Source of the DNA: an uncultured Cytophagales bacterium | GTDB taxonomy: Bacteria; Bacteroidota; Bacteroidia; Cytophagales; 172606-1 | Length of the DNA: 47,301 nt | Assembly: GCA_902805615.1 (NCBI GenBank) | Contig: CADCTQ010000033.1 | Coordinates: forward strand, 1 to 47,301 | Direction: 5' to 3' | Part shown: in pieces, positions 39,587 to 47,301 of the stretch | Numbering within the stretch: position 1 is the stretch's first letter | Layout of the letters: every line of letters begins with the position of its first letter | The notes under the pieces: generated by a model | The model's database searches: none | What the model was told of the DNA's origin: nothing | The model's input: only the letters and a program-made list of their open reading frames with translations | Position numbers and translations under genes: made by a program

Positions 39587-42337
39587 ATGCTTATGACAAC
39601 GCACACCAACCTTTTTTCGGGCCGCCCCCGCCCCTGGTGGTACCTGCTGGCCCTCCTGTGGCTGGCGCTTCCCGCCCAAACCTTCGCGCAATCCGCCGCC
39701 AAACCCACCGACCGGGGACGCATCCGCATCAGCGGCAATACCCTGGTGACTGACTACGACACCCGGCTGCGGAGCGCCGGCGGCTGGTTCGAGGGCGTAT
39801 CCCATTCGAGCAACGGCGACGGCAAAAACAGCAACCCCTGGCTTTTTGACGAAAGCTGGTGGAAAAGCATGTGGGACAACGGCAGCAACTTCGTGCGGCT
39901 CAACAGCATTGACCCCTTCTGGAAGCGCCGCAACGGCGACCACTTCGACTTTACCAACCAGACTGACGTCAACGAGTACCTGGTGAAAATGGACCTGGTG
40001 GTGGACCTGGCTTCCAAGTACCACATGTACGTGATGATCTCCTACCACGACGTGGGCGGCTACGACCTCACTTACCTACGCCAGTTCTGGACGGTGGTGG
40101 CCGCGCACTACCGGAACCGGACGCACGTCTTTTTCGAACTGGCCAACGAGCCGGTGCAGTGGTACCCCGAAAACTACTCCGACCAGCTCCTGGCCGACCA
40201 GAAGGAAGTGTACGACCTGATCCGCCTGCACGCCCCGGATACCCACATCGTCATGCTTTCTTTCGCCACCACCTGCCAGCCCTGGCACCCGGCCACCATG
40301 AAAACCGTGGCCGACCGGCTCACGGCCCGGGGCGTCAGCTGGAGCAACGCGTCGGTGGGCTTTCACCCGTACGGCAACTGCGGCAAGGGCGACAACATCC
40401 GCGAACTGAAAAACGCCTACCCGTGCATCAACACCGAGCAGGGCACGCCCACCGACGGGGCCTACGGCGAAGCCACCGCCGAGTCCATTGACGGCAACTA
40501 CTGGGGCACCCAGACGATGGAGCAGTACGGCATTTCGTGGGCGACCTGGAACCAGGACGGGCCCGAACAGCTTCAGCGCAACTACGTGAACGGCGTGCTG
40601 GCCGACGCCCGGGCGAAGGGCTACCTGTGGACGTTTGACCGCACCCTCTACGGCCACGACACGCCCCTGCCGCCGGCCCCGCCCGCCGCCAGCAGCGGCA
40701 CCAACCTGGCGCTCAACAAATCCGCCACGCAGGTGAGCACCACGGACGGCGGCACGGCCAACAAAGCCGTGGACGGCAATACCGACGGCACGTTCAACAA
40801 CGGGTCGGTGACCCACACGGGCAATCCTTCCATGCCCTGGTGGCAGGTAGACCTGGGGAGCGTTTCGGCCATCAGCCAGATCGAGGTGTACAACCGGATC
40901 GAGGACTGCTGCCGGGACCGCACCAAGCAATTCTACGTGCTGGTATCCGACAGCCCCTTCTCCTCCGAAGTGCTCAACACCACCCTCCGGCAGTCGGGCG
41001 TGTCGGCGTACTACGTCAACGGGTCGGCGGGCCGGCCGGGTGTGGTGGCCGTCAACCGCAGCGGCCGGTACGTGCGCATCCAACTCACGTCCAACGAGTA
41101 CCTGAGCCTGGCGGAAGTGAAAGTGATCGGGGGCACCCCGTTGCGGCAGCCCGAAAACCCGGCCAGCACCCTGGCGGGCCTGGATTATTCCTACTACCAC
41201 GGCACCTGGAACAACCTGCCCAACTTCGAGGCCCTCAAGCCCGTGAAGGCCGGCGCCGTGACGGGCGTCACCATCGCGCCGCGCACCCAGACGGACAACT
41301 TCGGTTTCAAGTACTCGGGCTTCATCAGTGTCCCCACCGACGGCACGTACACGTTCTACACGTCTTCCGACGACGGCTCCAGGCTCTACATCGGCAACCA
41401 GGAAGTAGTCAACAACGACGGCCTGCACGGGATGACCGAAAGGTCGGGCGCCATTGGCCTGAAAGCGGGCAAGCACGCCTTCACGGTCACGTACTTTGAG
41501 CAGGGCGGCGCCGGGGAAGGCATCTCGGTGAGTTACGCCGGCCCGGGCATTGCCAAAGGGGCGGTTCCCAACGGCGCCCTGTACCGGGTGGGCGCCCCGG
41601 CCACGGCCAGCTACAGCGGCACCTACAAGATCACGGCCCGGCACAGCGGCAAAGCCCTGGAGGTCGCCGGCAGCGGTACCGCCGACGGGGCCAACGTGCA
41701 GCAATGGGGTTACGGGGGCGCCAGCACGCAACAGTGGATCGTCACGGCGACGGGCGACGGCTACTACAAGCTCATCAACAAAAACAGCGGCAAGGCACTC
41801 GACGTGTCCGGCAACTCCACGGCCGACGGGAGCAACGTGCACCAGTGGAGTTACGGTGGCCTTAACAGCCAGCAGTGGCAGATCGAGGCCACCTCGGGCG
41901 GCTTCTGCCGGATCATCAACAAGAACAGCGGCAAAGCCCTCGACGTGTCGGGCAATTCCACGGCCGACGGGGCCAACGTGCACCAGTGGGGATACGGGGG
42001 CGGCAACAACCAGCAGTGGCGCCTGGAACAAGTCTCCACGGCCACGGCCCGGTCCGCTTTTGCAGGAGCAGGGGCCGAACCCGAAGTGGCGGGCCTGAAC
42101 GTGTACCCCAACCCGGCCCGGACCCGGGTCACCGTGGACTTCGTGGCCGAAGCCCCCGGCAATGCCTCGGTGACGGTGCTCGATGCCCTGTCGCGCGGGC
42201 AACTGCGGACCGAAAAGGCGGTAACGAGCGGCGCCAACTCCCTCACCCTGTCGGTGACCCCGCTGAAGAAAGGGCTCTATTTCGTGGTGCTGCAAGTAGA
42301 CGGCAAGCGCGTGACCCGCAAGCTACTGGTAGAGTAA
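39587..42337 (+). CDS. T9SS-exported GH5 glycoside hydrolase with discoidin, PA14 and ricin-type domains
   Basis: The protein is 916 residues (ATG at 39587, or 39593) with a signal peptide ending QTFAQ. The GH5 barrel covers about residues 45-345, with acid/base Glu188 in FFELANEP and nucleophile Glu284 in INTEQGTP, plus HPYG and WATWNQDG motifs. Then come an F5/8 type C domain (NLALNKSATQVSTTDGG), a PA14 domain (SDDGSRLYIGNQEVV), a ricin-type lectin with three repeats of KALDVSGNSTADG-QQW, and a T9SS tail. It should cut beta-1,4 glucans or mannans at the cell surface while the extra domains bind sugar. Confidence 0.9.
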   Translation: MLMTTHTNLFSGRPRPWWYLLALLWLALPAQTFAQSAAKPTDRGRIRISGNTLVTDYDTRLRSAGGWFEGVSHSSNGDGKNSNPWLFDESWWKSMWDNGSNFVRLNSIDPFWKRRNGDHFDFTNQTDVNEYLVKMDLVVDLASKYHMYVMISYHDVGGYDLTYLRQFWTVVAAHYRNRTHVFFELANEPVQWYPENYSDQLLADQKEVYDLIRLHAPDTHIVMLSFATTCQPWHPATMKTVADRLTARGVSWSNASVGFHPYGNCGKGDNIRELKNAYPCINTEQGTPTDGAYGEATAESIDGNYWGTQTMEQYGISWATWNQDGPEQLQRNYVNGVLADARAKGYLWTFDRTLYGHDTPLPPAPPAASSGTNLALNKSATQVSTTDGGTANKAVDGNTDGTFNNGSVTHTGNPSMPWWQVDLGSVSAISQIEVYNRIEDCCRDRTKQFYVLVSDSPFSSEVLNTTLRQSGVSAYYVNGSAGRPGVVAVNRSGRYVRIQLTSNEYLSLAEVKVIGGTPLRQPENPASTLAGLDYSYYHGTWNNLPNFEALKPVKAGAVTGVTIAPRTQTDNFGFKYSGFISVPTDGTYTFYTSSDDGSRLYIGNQEVVNNDGLHGMTERSGAIGLKAGKHAFTVTYFEQGGAGEGISVSYAGPGIAKGAVPNGALYRVGAPATASYSGTYKITARHSGKALEVAGSGTADGANVQQWGYGGASTQQWIVTATGDGYYKLINKNSGKALDVSGNSTADGSNVHQWSYGGLNSQQWQIEATSGGFCRIINKNSGKALDVSGNSTADGANVHQWGYGGGNNQQWRLEQVSTATARSAFAGAGAEPEVAGLNVYPNPARTRVTVDFVAEAPGNASVTVLDALSRGQLRTEKAVTSGANSLTLSVTPLKKGLYFVVLQVDGKRVTRKLLVE

Positions 42338-42349
42338 CCCGCAGCCGCC

Positions 42350-42382
42350 AAACCTTCGGGTTTCAAAAACCCGAAAGGTTTT
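42350..42382. terminator. Terminator hairpin, CCTTTCGGG family
   Basis: Arms AAACCTTCGGGTTT (42350-42363) and AAACCCGAAAGGTTT (from 42367) with one bulged A form a stem with a 3-nt loop, ending in TTTT. It lies 13 nt after the stop at 42337. Confidence 0.8.
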
Positions 42383-42425
42383 CCTCCCCCAATACCCCAA
42401 TCCCTCAATCCCTCACTACCCACCT

Positions 42426-45400
42426 ATGAACCACCACGTTTACGCACCCGGCCCGGCTTCGTCTTCCCCGCGGAAGGACGGCCGCCGCGCCCCCCGCCCG
42501 GCGGCGCTCCACCGGGCAGGGGCCGCCCTCCTGGCCCTGTTCCTCCTGCTGGCGCCGGCCGCCGAATCCGCGGCGCAAACGACGTACGGACGCGGCCTGC
42601 CCACCAACGCCCCGACTGCGGGCACCTACATGGGCTACATCCCCAACGGCGCCCGCATTTCGGCGTTCCACCGCGGGTACATCTTCCTGCCCCAGAGCGA
42701 CGCCAACGCCGGCTGCACCATCTGGGACATCTCCAACATCGCCGCTCCCGTGCGCGTCGGGAACGGCGGCGGGGGCGGCAACGGGCACATGTGGGTGAAG
42801 ATGGGCGACCTCTTCTGGCGGCAGTACGCCGTGGCCGAAGTGCCGGCCGGCTCCAACGCCGACTTCCTCGACTTCTCCCGGCTGCCCACCCTCGCCGCCT
42901 GGACCACGCCCATGTCGTTCCCGATCACGGGCCGCTCGGTGAACCCGCAGCTTTTCCCGCTCAACTACAACGAGGGCAACCACGCCATTACCGACGCCCG
43001 GAACGGGCAGGTGCTTTCGACCAACAACCTCAACCTGGCCAGCGGCGTGACCGGCCGCGACAACAAGTGGCGCATCGGCAACCTGGTCATTTTCACGCCC
43101 GGCGACGGGCAGTCGGGCATGGCGGTCTTCGACGCCGGTGATCCCAAAAACATCCGGCTGCTCGACAACTACACCGGCAACCTCAAGCAGTATTCCACTG
43201 CCTTCCAGGTGTGGCGCAACTACGTCGTGCTGATGACCGGCGACAACACCAACGGACCCAGCGGCACGGCCAACGTGGTCGGCATTGACATCAGCAACCC
43301 CTCCGACCTCCGGGTGGCCTTCGAAATCCCCGGCAGCATCCTCGGCTCCCGGTACGTGTTCTTCCAGGATGAGTTCGGCTTCTCGGGCGGCTTCAACAAC
43401 TACAAGAAAGTGAACATGGAAACCCGGACGGTGGTGCAGGAATTCAGCGTGCCCAGCAACCGGCTCTCCAACGACTTCCAGGCCATTCCGCTCGGCCACG
43501 TGCTCATGACCACCGGCGACGGCTACCACACCAACTTTTTCGCCCACCAGACCGGCCTCGACCGCCGGGCCCCCACCGTGGGTTTCCACTGGCCCAAAGC
43601 CAACGCCACCAACCTGCCCGTCTCGTCGGTGCTGGGCTTCGTGATCAACGAAACCCTCATGTCGGAGACGGTGAATGACGTCAACATCCAGGTGCGGCCC
43701 GCCAGCGGGGGCACCAACGTAGCCGCCGACGTCACTTCCTTCCAGAACGGCGTGGTCAACTTCGCGCCCCGGCAGCCCCTGGCCGTGAACACCACCTACG
43801 AAGTGACCTTCGTGGCGGGCGGCATCAAGGACGTGGCCGGCAACGGCATGGCCGAGTACAAGTTCCTGTTCTCCACCGGCAGCACCATTGCTACCAACAA
43901 TCCCCCGGTGATCAGCAACGTCGCCATGACCCCGGCCTCGCCCGTGAATGCCGGCACGGCCGTCACCTTTACGGCCACGGCCACCGATCCCAACGGCGAT
44001 GCCCTCACCTACCGCTGGGACTTCGGCGACGGTTCCGCGCAAACGGCCTTCTCTACTTCCAACACCGCCACCAGGACCTACGCCAACGCCGGCAACTACA
44101 CCGTGCTGCTCCAGGTGAGCGACGGCAAGGGCGAAATCACCAGCAGCACCCGGTCGCTGGTGGTCGTCAACCCGGTCAGCGGCCCGCTGCCGACGCGTTC
44201 GAGTTCAATCGTGGTAGACAACGCGGGCCGAAAAGTGTGGGTGGTCAACTCCGACAACGACAACGTGGCGGCCATCAACCCCGACAACCTCACCGTCGTC
44301 CACAACGTGGCCGTGGGCAAGCGGCCTACGGGTGTAGCCGTGGACGGCAGTTCCCAGGTGTGGGTCACCTGTAGGGAGGAAGACAAGGTGTACATCCTCA
44401 ACAAAAGCACCGGGGCGCTGGTCAGCACGCTTTCGCTGGCTAGGGGTGCCCAGCCGGCAGGCATCGTCTTCACGCCTGACGGTACCACCGGCTACATTGC
44501 CGAGTACGGCACGGGCCGGGTCACCCGCGTGAGTGCCAGCAGTCGTACGGTCACCGGTTCGCTTTCCGTCGGGCCGACGCCCACCGCCCTTGCGGTTACC
44601 GGCGACGCCGCCAAGCTGCTCGTTTCGCGCTTCATCTCCGGCAACGGCGGCGGCTCGGTCTACCAGGTCAACCTGGGCACCTTCACGGCCGGCACCACCA
44701 TCAACCTGGCCGTTGACAACACCACCACCGATACCGAAGTGGCCGGAAGGGGCATTCCCAACTACGTAGCCGGCCTGGCGATGAGCCCCAACAGCGCCCA
44801 GGCCTGGTACGTGGCCAAGAAGGACAACATCCTGCGCGGACTGGCAAGGGACGGCGCTACGCCCACCTTCGAGACCACCGTCCGCTTCCTGGCCGCCCCC
44901 ATCAACGTATCCACCGGTACGGAGATCACCGCCAGCCGCAAGGACATTGACAACCACGCCCAGCCCTCTTCGATCACTTTCAGTCCGCAGGGCAACCACA
45001 TCTTCCTCACCGAGCAGGGCAACAACCGCCTCCTGGTGCTCAATGCCTCCAACGGCCAGGAGATCACCCGCGTGGATGTGGGCAAGGCACCCCAGGGCGT
45101 CGCCATTGACCCCACCACCAACCGCGTGTTTACCGAAAACTTCATGAGCCGCTCGGTGACCGTGTACAACGCTTCGGGTATGCTCACGCAGGGCACCACC
45201 ACGCTGGGCAGCCCCACCACCATCCCCATTGTCACCACCGAGAAGCTCACGGCCTCCGTGCTCAAGGGCAAGCAGTTGTTCTACGAAGCAGCCGACACGC
45301 GCATCGGCAAGGACGGCTACATCAGCTGCGCCTCGTGCCACCTGGACGGACGCGAAGACGGCCGCAACTGGGACTTCACCCACCGCGGGGAAGGCATCCG

Positions 45401-47301
45401 CAACACCATTGCCCTGCGGGGAAGGGCCGGCACGGGCCAGGGACGCGTCCACTGGTCGGCCAACTTCGACGAGGTGCAGGACTTTGAAAACGACATCCGC
45501 GGCCACTTCGGCGGTACGGGCCTGATGAGCAACGCGGCCTTCAACACCGGCACGCGGGCCAACCCCCTGGGAGACCCCAAGGCCGGCGCCTCGGCCGACC
45601 TGGACGCCCTGGCCGCCTACCTGCAATCGCTCGACACGTTCGACCCCAGCCCCTTCCGCAACGGCGACGGCACGCTCACGGCCAGCGGAGCAGCCGGCAA
45701 GGTCCTCTTCCAGAACCTGGGCTGCGGCTCCTGCCACTCGGGGGCAAGCTTTACCAACTCGGCCTCGGGCCTGATGCACGACGTGGGCACCCTCAAAACC
45801 GCCAGCGGCAAGCGTTCGGGTGGGGCCCTGCTGGGCATTGACGTGCCCACCCTGCGCGACCTGTGGCAGACGGCTCCCTACCTCCACGACGGTTCGGCCG
45901 CTACGCTCAGGGACGTACTCACCACCGGGAACACCACCGGCCGCCACGGAGCCACTTCCACGCTGACCACCGGCCAGGTGGACCAGCTCGTAGCCTACCT
46001 CCAGCAGATTGACGGCTCGGAACCCGCCGCAGCCGCTTCGCTGACGCTGACATTGAGCACCCCGGCGGCGGCAACTACGTACGCGCCGGGCGCCGCCGTA
46101 CCGCTGGGCATCACCACGGCCGGGCTGGCGAACATCACCGAGGTGCGTTACTACGCCAACGGCAACCAGGTTGCCGGCGCCACGGCGGCCCCCTTCAGCG
46201 CCTCCTGGACGGCGGCGGGGTCGGGCGTGCTCGACCTCCAGGCCAAGGTGTTCCACGACGGGGGCCGGGCCTCAGTGTCTCGAGAGGTAAAGATCACCGT
46301 GCAGAGTGCCGCGCCGGTGAGGCTTACGGGTACGTACTTCGGCACGGCGGTCTGGACCAGCTGCACCACCTGCACGTTCGACAAAGCCTTTGACGGCAAT
46401 ACGGCCACCTACTTCGACGCCAACGACGCCAACGGGGCCTACGCGGGCATGGACGCCGGCACCGCCCGGGTAGTGACCCGCGTCCGCTACTACCCCCGGT
46501 CGGGCAACACCCTCCGGATGGTCGGCGGCAAATTCCAGGGCTCCAACACCAGCAGCAGCACCGGGTACGTGGATTTGCACACGATTGCCACGGAACCCAC
46601 CCTGGCCTGGCAGGAGGTGAACCTGACCAACACCACCGCCTACCGCTACCTGCGTTACCTCTCCCCCAACGGCGCCTACGGCAACGTGGCCGAAGTGGAA
46701 TTCTACGCGGGCGGCACCACCACGCCCCCGCCGGCCGGCACCACCACATTCGTGAGTGACCTGACCTGGGTATCGGCCACCAACGGCCACGGACCCGTCG
46801 AGAAGGACAAGAGCAACGGCGAGGCACTGGCCGGTGACGGCCGCACCCTCACCCTCAACGGGGTGACCTACGCCAAAGGACTGGGCGTGCACGCGGCTTC
46901 CGAAGTGGTCTACAACCTGGGCGGGGCCTACAACGCCTTCCTCTCCGACATCGGCATTGACGACTGGATCGCGGACGGCACCTGCGGATCGGTGGTGTTC
47001 GAAGTGTACCTCGACAACGTGCTGGCCTACACCTCAGGCACGATGACGCCCACCTCAACCACCAAGAACATCAACATCAGCGTGGCGGGCAGGAACCAGA
47101 TGAAGCTGGTGGTCACCATTGCCGGCGACAACAATTTCTGTGACCATGCCGACTGGGCGGGTGCCCGCCTTACTTCGGGCGGAGCCCGCATTGCCGCCGA
47201 AACGGCCACCGACGCCGGGCTGCGCGTGTACCCCAACCCGGCCAGGGGCACCCTGACGGTAGACCTGGAGGCCGGCGCCGACCAGCCGATAGCACTTTCC
47301 T
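42426..47301 (+). CDS. Giant T9SS-exported beta-propeller/di-haem cytochrome protein with NPCBM domain (3' end cut)
   Basis: The frame is open from the ATG at 42426 to the window edge, over 1625 codons. Order: signal peptide (ending ESAAQ), a propeller-like region, an Ig-like domain (about residues 375-480), a PKD domain (TATDPNGDALTYRWDFGDGS), a YVTN-type beta-propeller (from about 600), then a di-haem cytochrome c region with CASCH (residue 968) and CGSCH (1100) and the MauG/CcpA-like TAPYLHDGSAATLRDV. An Ig-like segment, a discoidin-like module, an NPCBM domain and the start of a T9SS tail (YPNPARGTLTVDLE) follow. It may move electrons or peroxidatically oxidise something at the cell surface while bound to glycan. 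Translation here is my own reading of the sequence. Confidence 0.85.
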   Translation, partial: MNHHVYAPGPASSSPRKDGRRAPRPAALHRAGAALLALFLLLAPAAESAAQTTYGRGLPTNAPTAGTYMGYIPNGARISAFHRGYIFLPQSDANAGCTIWDISNIAAPVRVGNGGGGGNGHMWVKMGDLFWRQYAVAEVPAGSNADFLDFSRLPTLAAWTTPMSFPITGRSVNPQLFPLNYNEGNHAITDARNGQVLSTNNLNLASGVTGRDNKWRIGNLVIFTPGDGQSGMAVFDAGDPKNIRLLDNYTGNLKQYSTAFQVWRNYVVLMTGDNTNGPSGTANVVGIDISNPSDLRVAFEIPGSILGSRYVFFQDEFGFSGGFNNYKKVNMETRTVVQEFSVPSNRLSNDFQAIPLGHVLMTTGDGYHTNFFAHQTGLDRRAPTVGFHWPKANATNLPVSSVLGFVINETLMSETVNDVNIQVRPASGGTNVAADVTSFQNGVVNFAPRQPLAVNTTYEVTFVAGGIKDVAGNGMAEYKFLFSTGSTIATNNPPVISNVAMTPASPVNAGTAVTFTATATDPNGDALTYRWDFGDGSAQTAFSTSNTATRTYANAGNYTVLLQVSDGKGEITSSTRSLVVVNPVSGPLPTRSSSIVVDNAGRKVWVVNSDNDNVAAINPDNLTVVHNVAVGKRPTGVAVDGSSQVWVTCREEDKVYILNKSTGALVSTLSLARGAQPAGIVFTPDGTTGYIAEYGTGRVTRVSASSRTVTGSLSVGPTPTALAVTGDAAKLLVSRFISGNGGGSVYQVNLGTFTAGTTINLAVDNTTTDTEVAGRGIPNYVAGLAMSPNSAQAWYVAKKDNILRGLARDGATPTFETTVRFLAAPINVSTGTEITASRKDIDNHAQPSSITFSPQGNHIFLTEQGNNRLLVLNASNGQEITRVDVGKAPQGVAIDPTTNRVFTENFMSRSVTVYNASGMLTQGTTTLGSPTTIPIVTTEKLTASVLKGKQLFYEAADTRIGKDGYISCASCHLDGREDGRNWDFTHRGEGIRNTIALRGRAGTGQGRVHWSANFDEVQDFENDIRGHFGGTGLMSNAAFNTGTRANPLGDPKAGASADLDALAAYLQSLDTFDPSPFRNGDGTLTASGAAGKVLFQNLGCGSCHSGASFTNSASGLMHDVGTLKTASGKRSGGALLGIDVPTLRDLWQTAPYLHDGSAATLRDVLTTGNTTGRHGATSTLTTGQVDQLVAYLQQIDGSEPAAAASLTLTLSTPAAATTYAPGAAVPLGITTAGLANITEVRYYANGNQVAGATAAPFSASWTAAGSGVLDLQAKVFHDGGRASVSREVKITVQSAAPVRLTGTYFGTAVWTSCTTCTFDKAFDGNTATYFDANDANGAYAGMDAGTARVVTRVRYYPRSGNTLRMVGGKFQGSNTSSSTGYVDLHTIATEPTLAWQEVNLTNTTAYRYLRYLSPNGAYGNVAEVEFYAGGTTTPPPAGTTTFVSDLTWVSATNGHGPVEKDKSNGEALAGDGRTLTLNGVTYAKGLGVHAASEVVYNLGGAYNAFLSDIGIDDWIADGTCGSVVFEVYLDNVLAYTSGTMTPTSTTKNINISVAGRNQMKLVVTIAGDNNFCDHADWAGARLTSGGARIAAETATDAGLRVYPNPARGTLTVDLEAGADQPIALS
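46317..46720. repeat. Discoidin-like cassette, copy 2
   Basis: Closely similar DNA to 38235-38635. In both genes it precedes the NPCBM cassette with a Thr/Pro linker (TTTPPPAGTT). Confidence 0.8.
46752..47205. repeat. NPCBM cassette, copy 3
   Basis: Near-identical to 35707-36145 and 38672-39115 with a few more differences than those two show to each other (for example GEALAGDGRT for GENLAGDGRT, and NFCDHAD for NYCDHAD). Confidence 0.85.

Noticed and set aside
34268-47301. A classical SusC/SusD polysaccharide utilisation locus
   Set aside because: No TonB-dependent SusC-like receptor or SusD-like lipoprotein is encoded; only T9SS-exported enzymes and a cytochrome are.
1-47301. CRISPR arrays, tRNA or rRNA genes
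   Set aside because: No regularly spaced identical repeats, no tRNA cloverleaf and no rRNA-like conserved stretch were noticed on reading both strands; small RNAs could still be missed by eye.

Overview
The window looks like chromosomal DNA from a GC-rich member of the Bacteroidota, perhaps Cytophagales or Chitinophagales. Three things point there: several secreted proteins end in type IX secretion (T9SS) sorting domains, promoters match the Bacteroidota -7 box TAnnTTTG, and Bacteroidota-only families such as DUF4296 lipoproteins and two-component-type regulator propellers are present. I saw no rRNA, tRNA, CRISPR array, intact insertion sequence or phage genes.

Layout. (1) 1-5900 is mostly housekeeping: a BlaI-type repressor with three operators, a small outer-membrane protein, an SRPBCC protein, a DUF4296 lipoprotein, mutS2 and murB. 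(2) 5900-14750 holds a membrane histidine kinase, a 296-bp inverted-repeat element, an ethanolamine-permease-like transporter, two secreted proteins of unknown function, an orphan nuoL-like gene and a 53-residue membrane protein. (3) 14800-23600, all on the minus strand, holds a GH78 alpha-L-rhamnosidase, a large metalloprotease-VWA protein translationally coupled to a HEAT-repeat protein, and an APC permease. (4) 23600-29600, also minus strand, is the most interesting block. A serine hydrolase is followed by a 51-residue signal-bearing peptide ending in a two-cysteine motif, an attenuator hairpin, a DUF692/MNIO oxidase, a cysteine-containing ArsR repressor with its operator on the promoter, and an ABC exporter. 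This looks like a small RiPP (ribosomally made, modified peptide) system, possibly linked to metal stress. (5) At 30325-33345 a membrane sensor resembles the hybrid two-component sensors that control polysaccharide use, but it ends in the zinc-ribbon and helical DNA-binding part of an IS1595-type transposase instead of a kinase. (6) 34268-47301, plus strand, is a run of four large T9SS-exported proteins: an SGNH-type esterase, a GH140-like hydrolase, a GH5 hydrolase, and a beta-propeller/di-haem cytochrome protein cut by the window edge. They share nearly identical NPCBM, discoidin-like and sorting-domain DNA cassettes.

Working together, regions 3, 5 and 6 suggest degradation of a complex plant-type glycan (rhamnose, apiose-like and beta-glucan linkages) by surface-displayed enzymes, perhaps controlled by the divergently encoded propeller sensor. 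No SusC/SusD pair is visible, so this is not a classical polysaccharide utilisation locus. Several intergenic regions carry long inverted repeats (7665-7960, 9631-9802, 29738-30283) that look like miniature mobile or REP-like elements.
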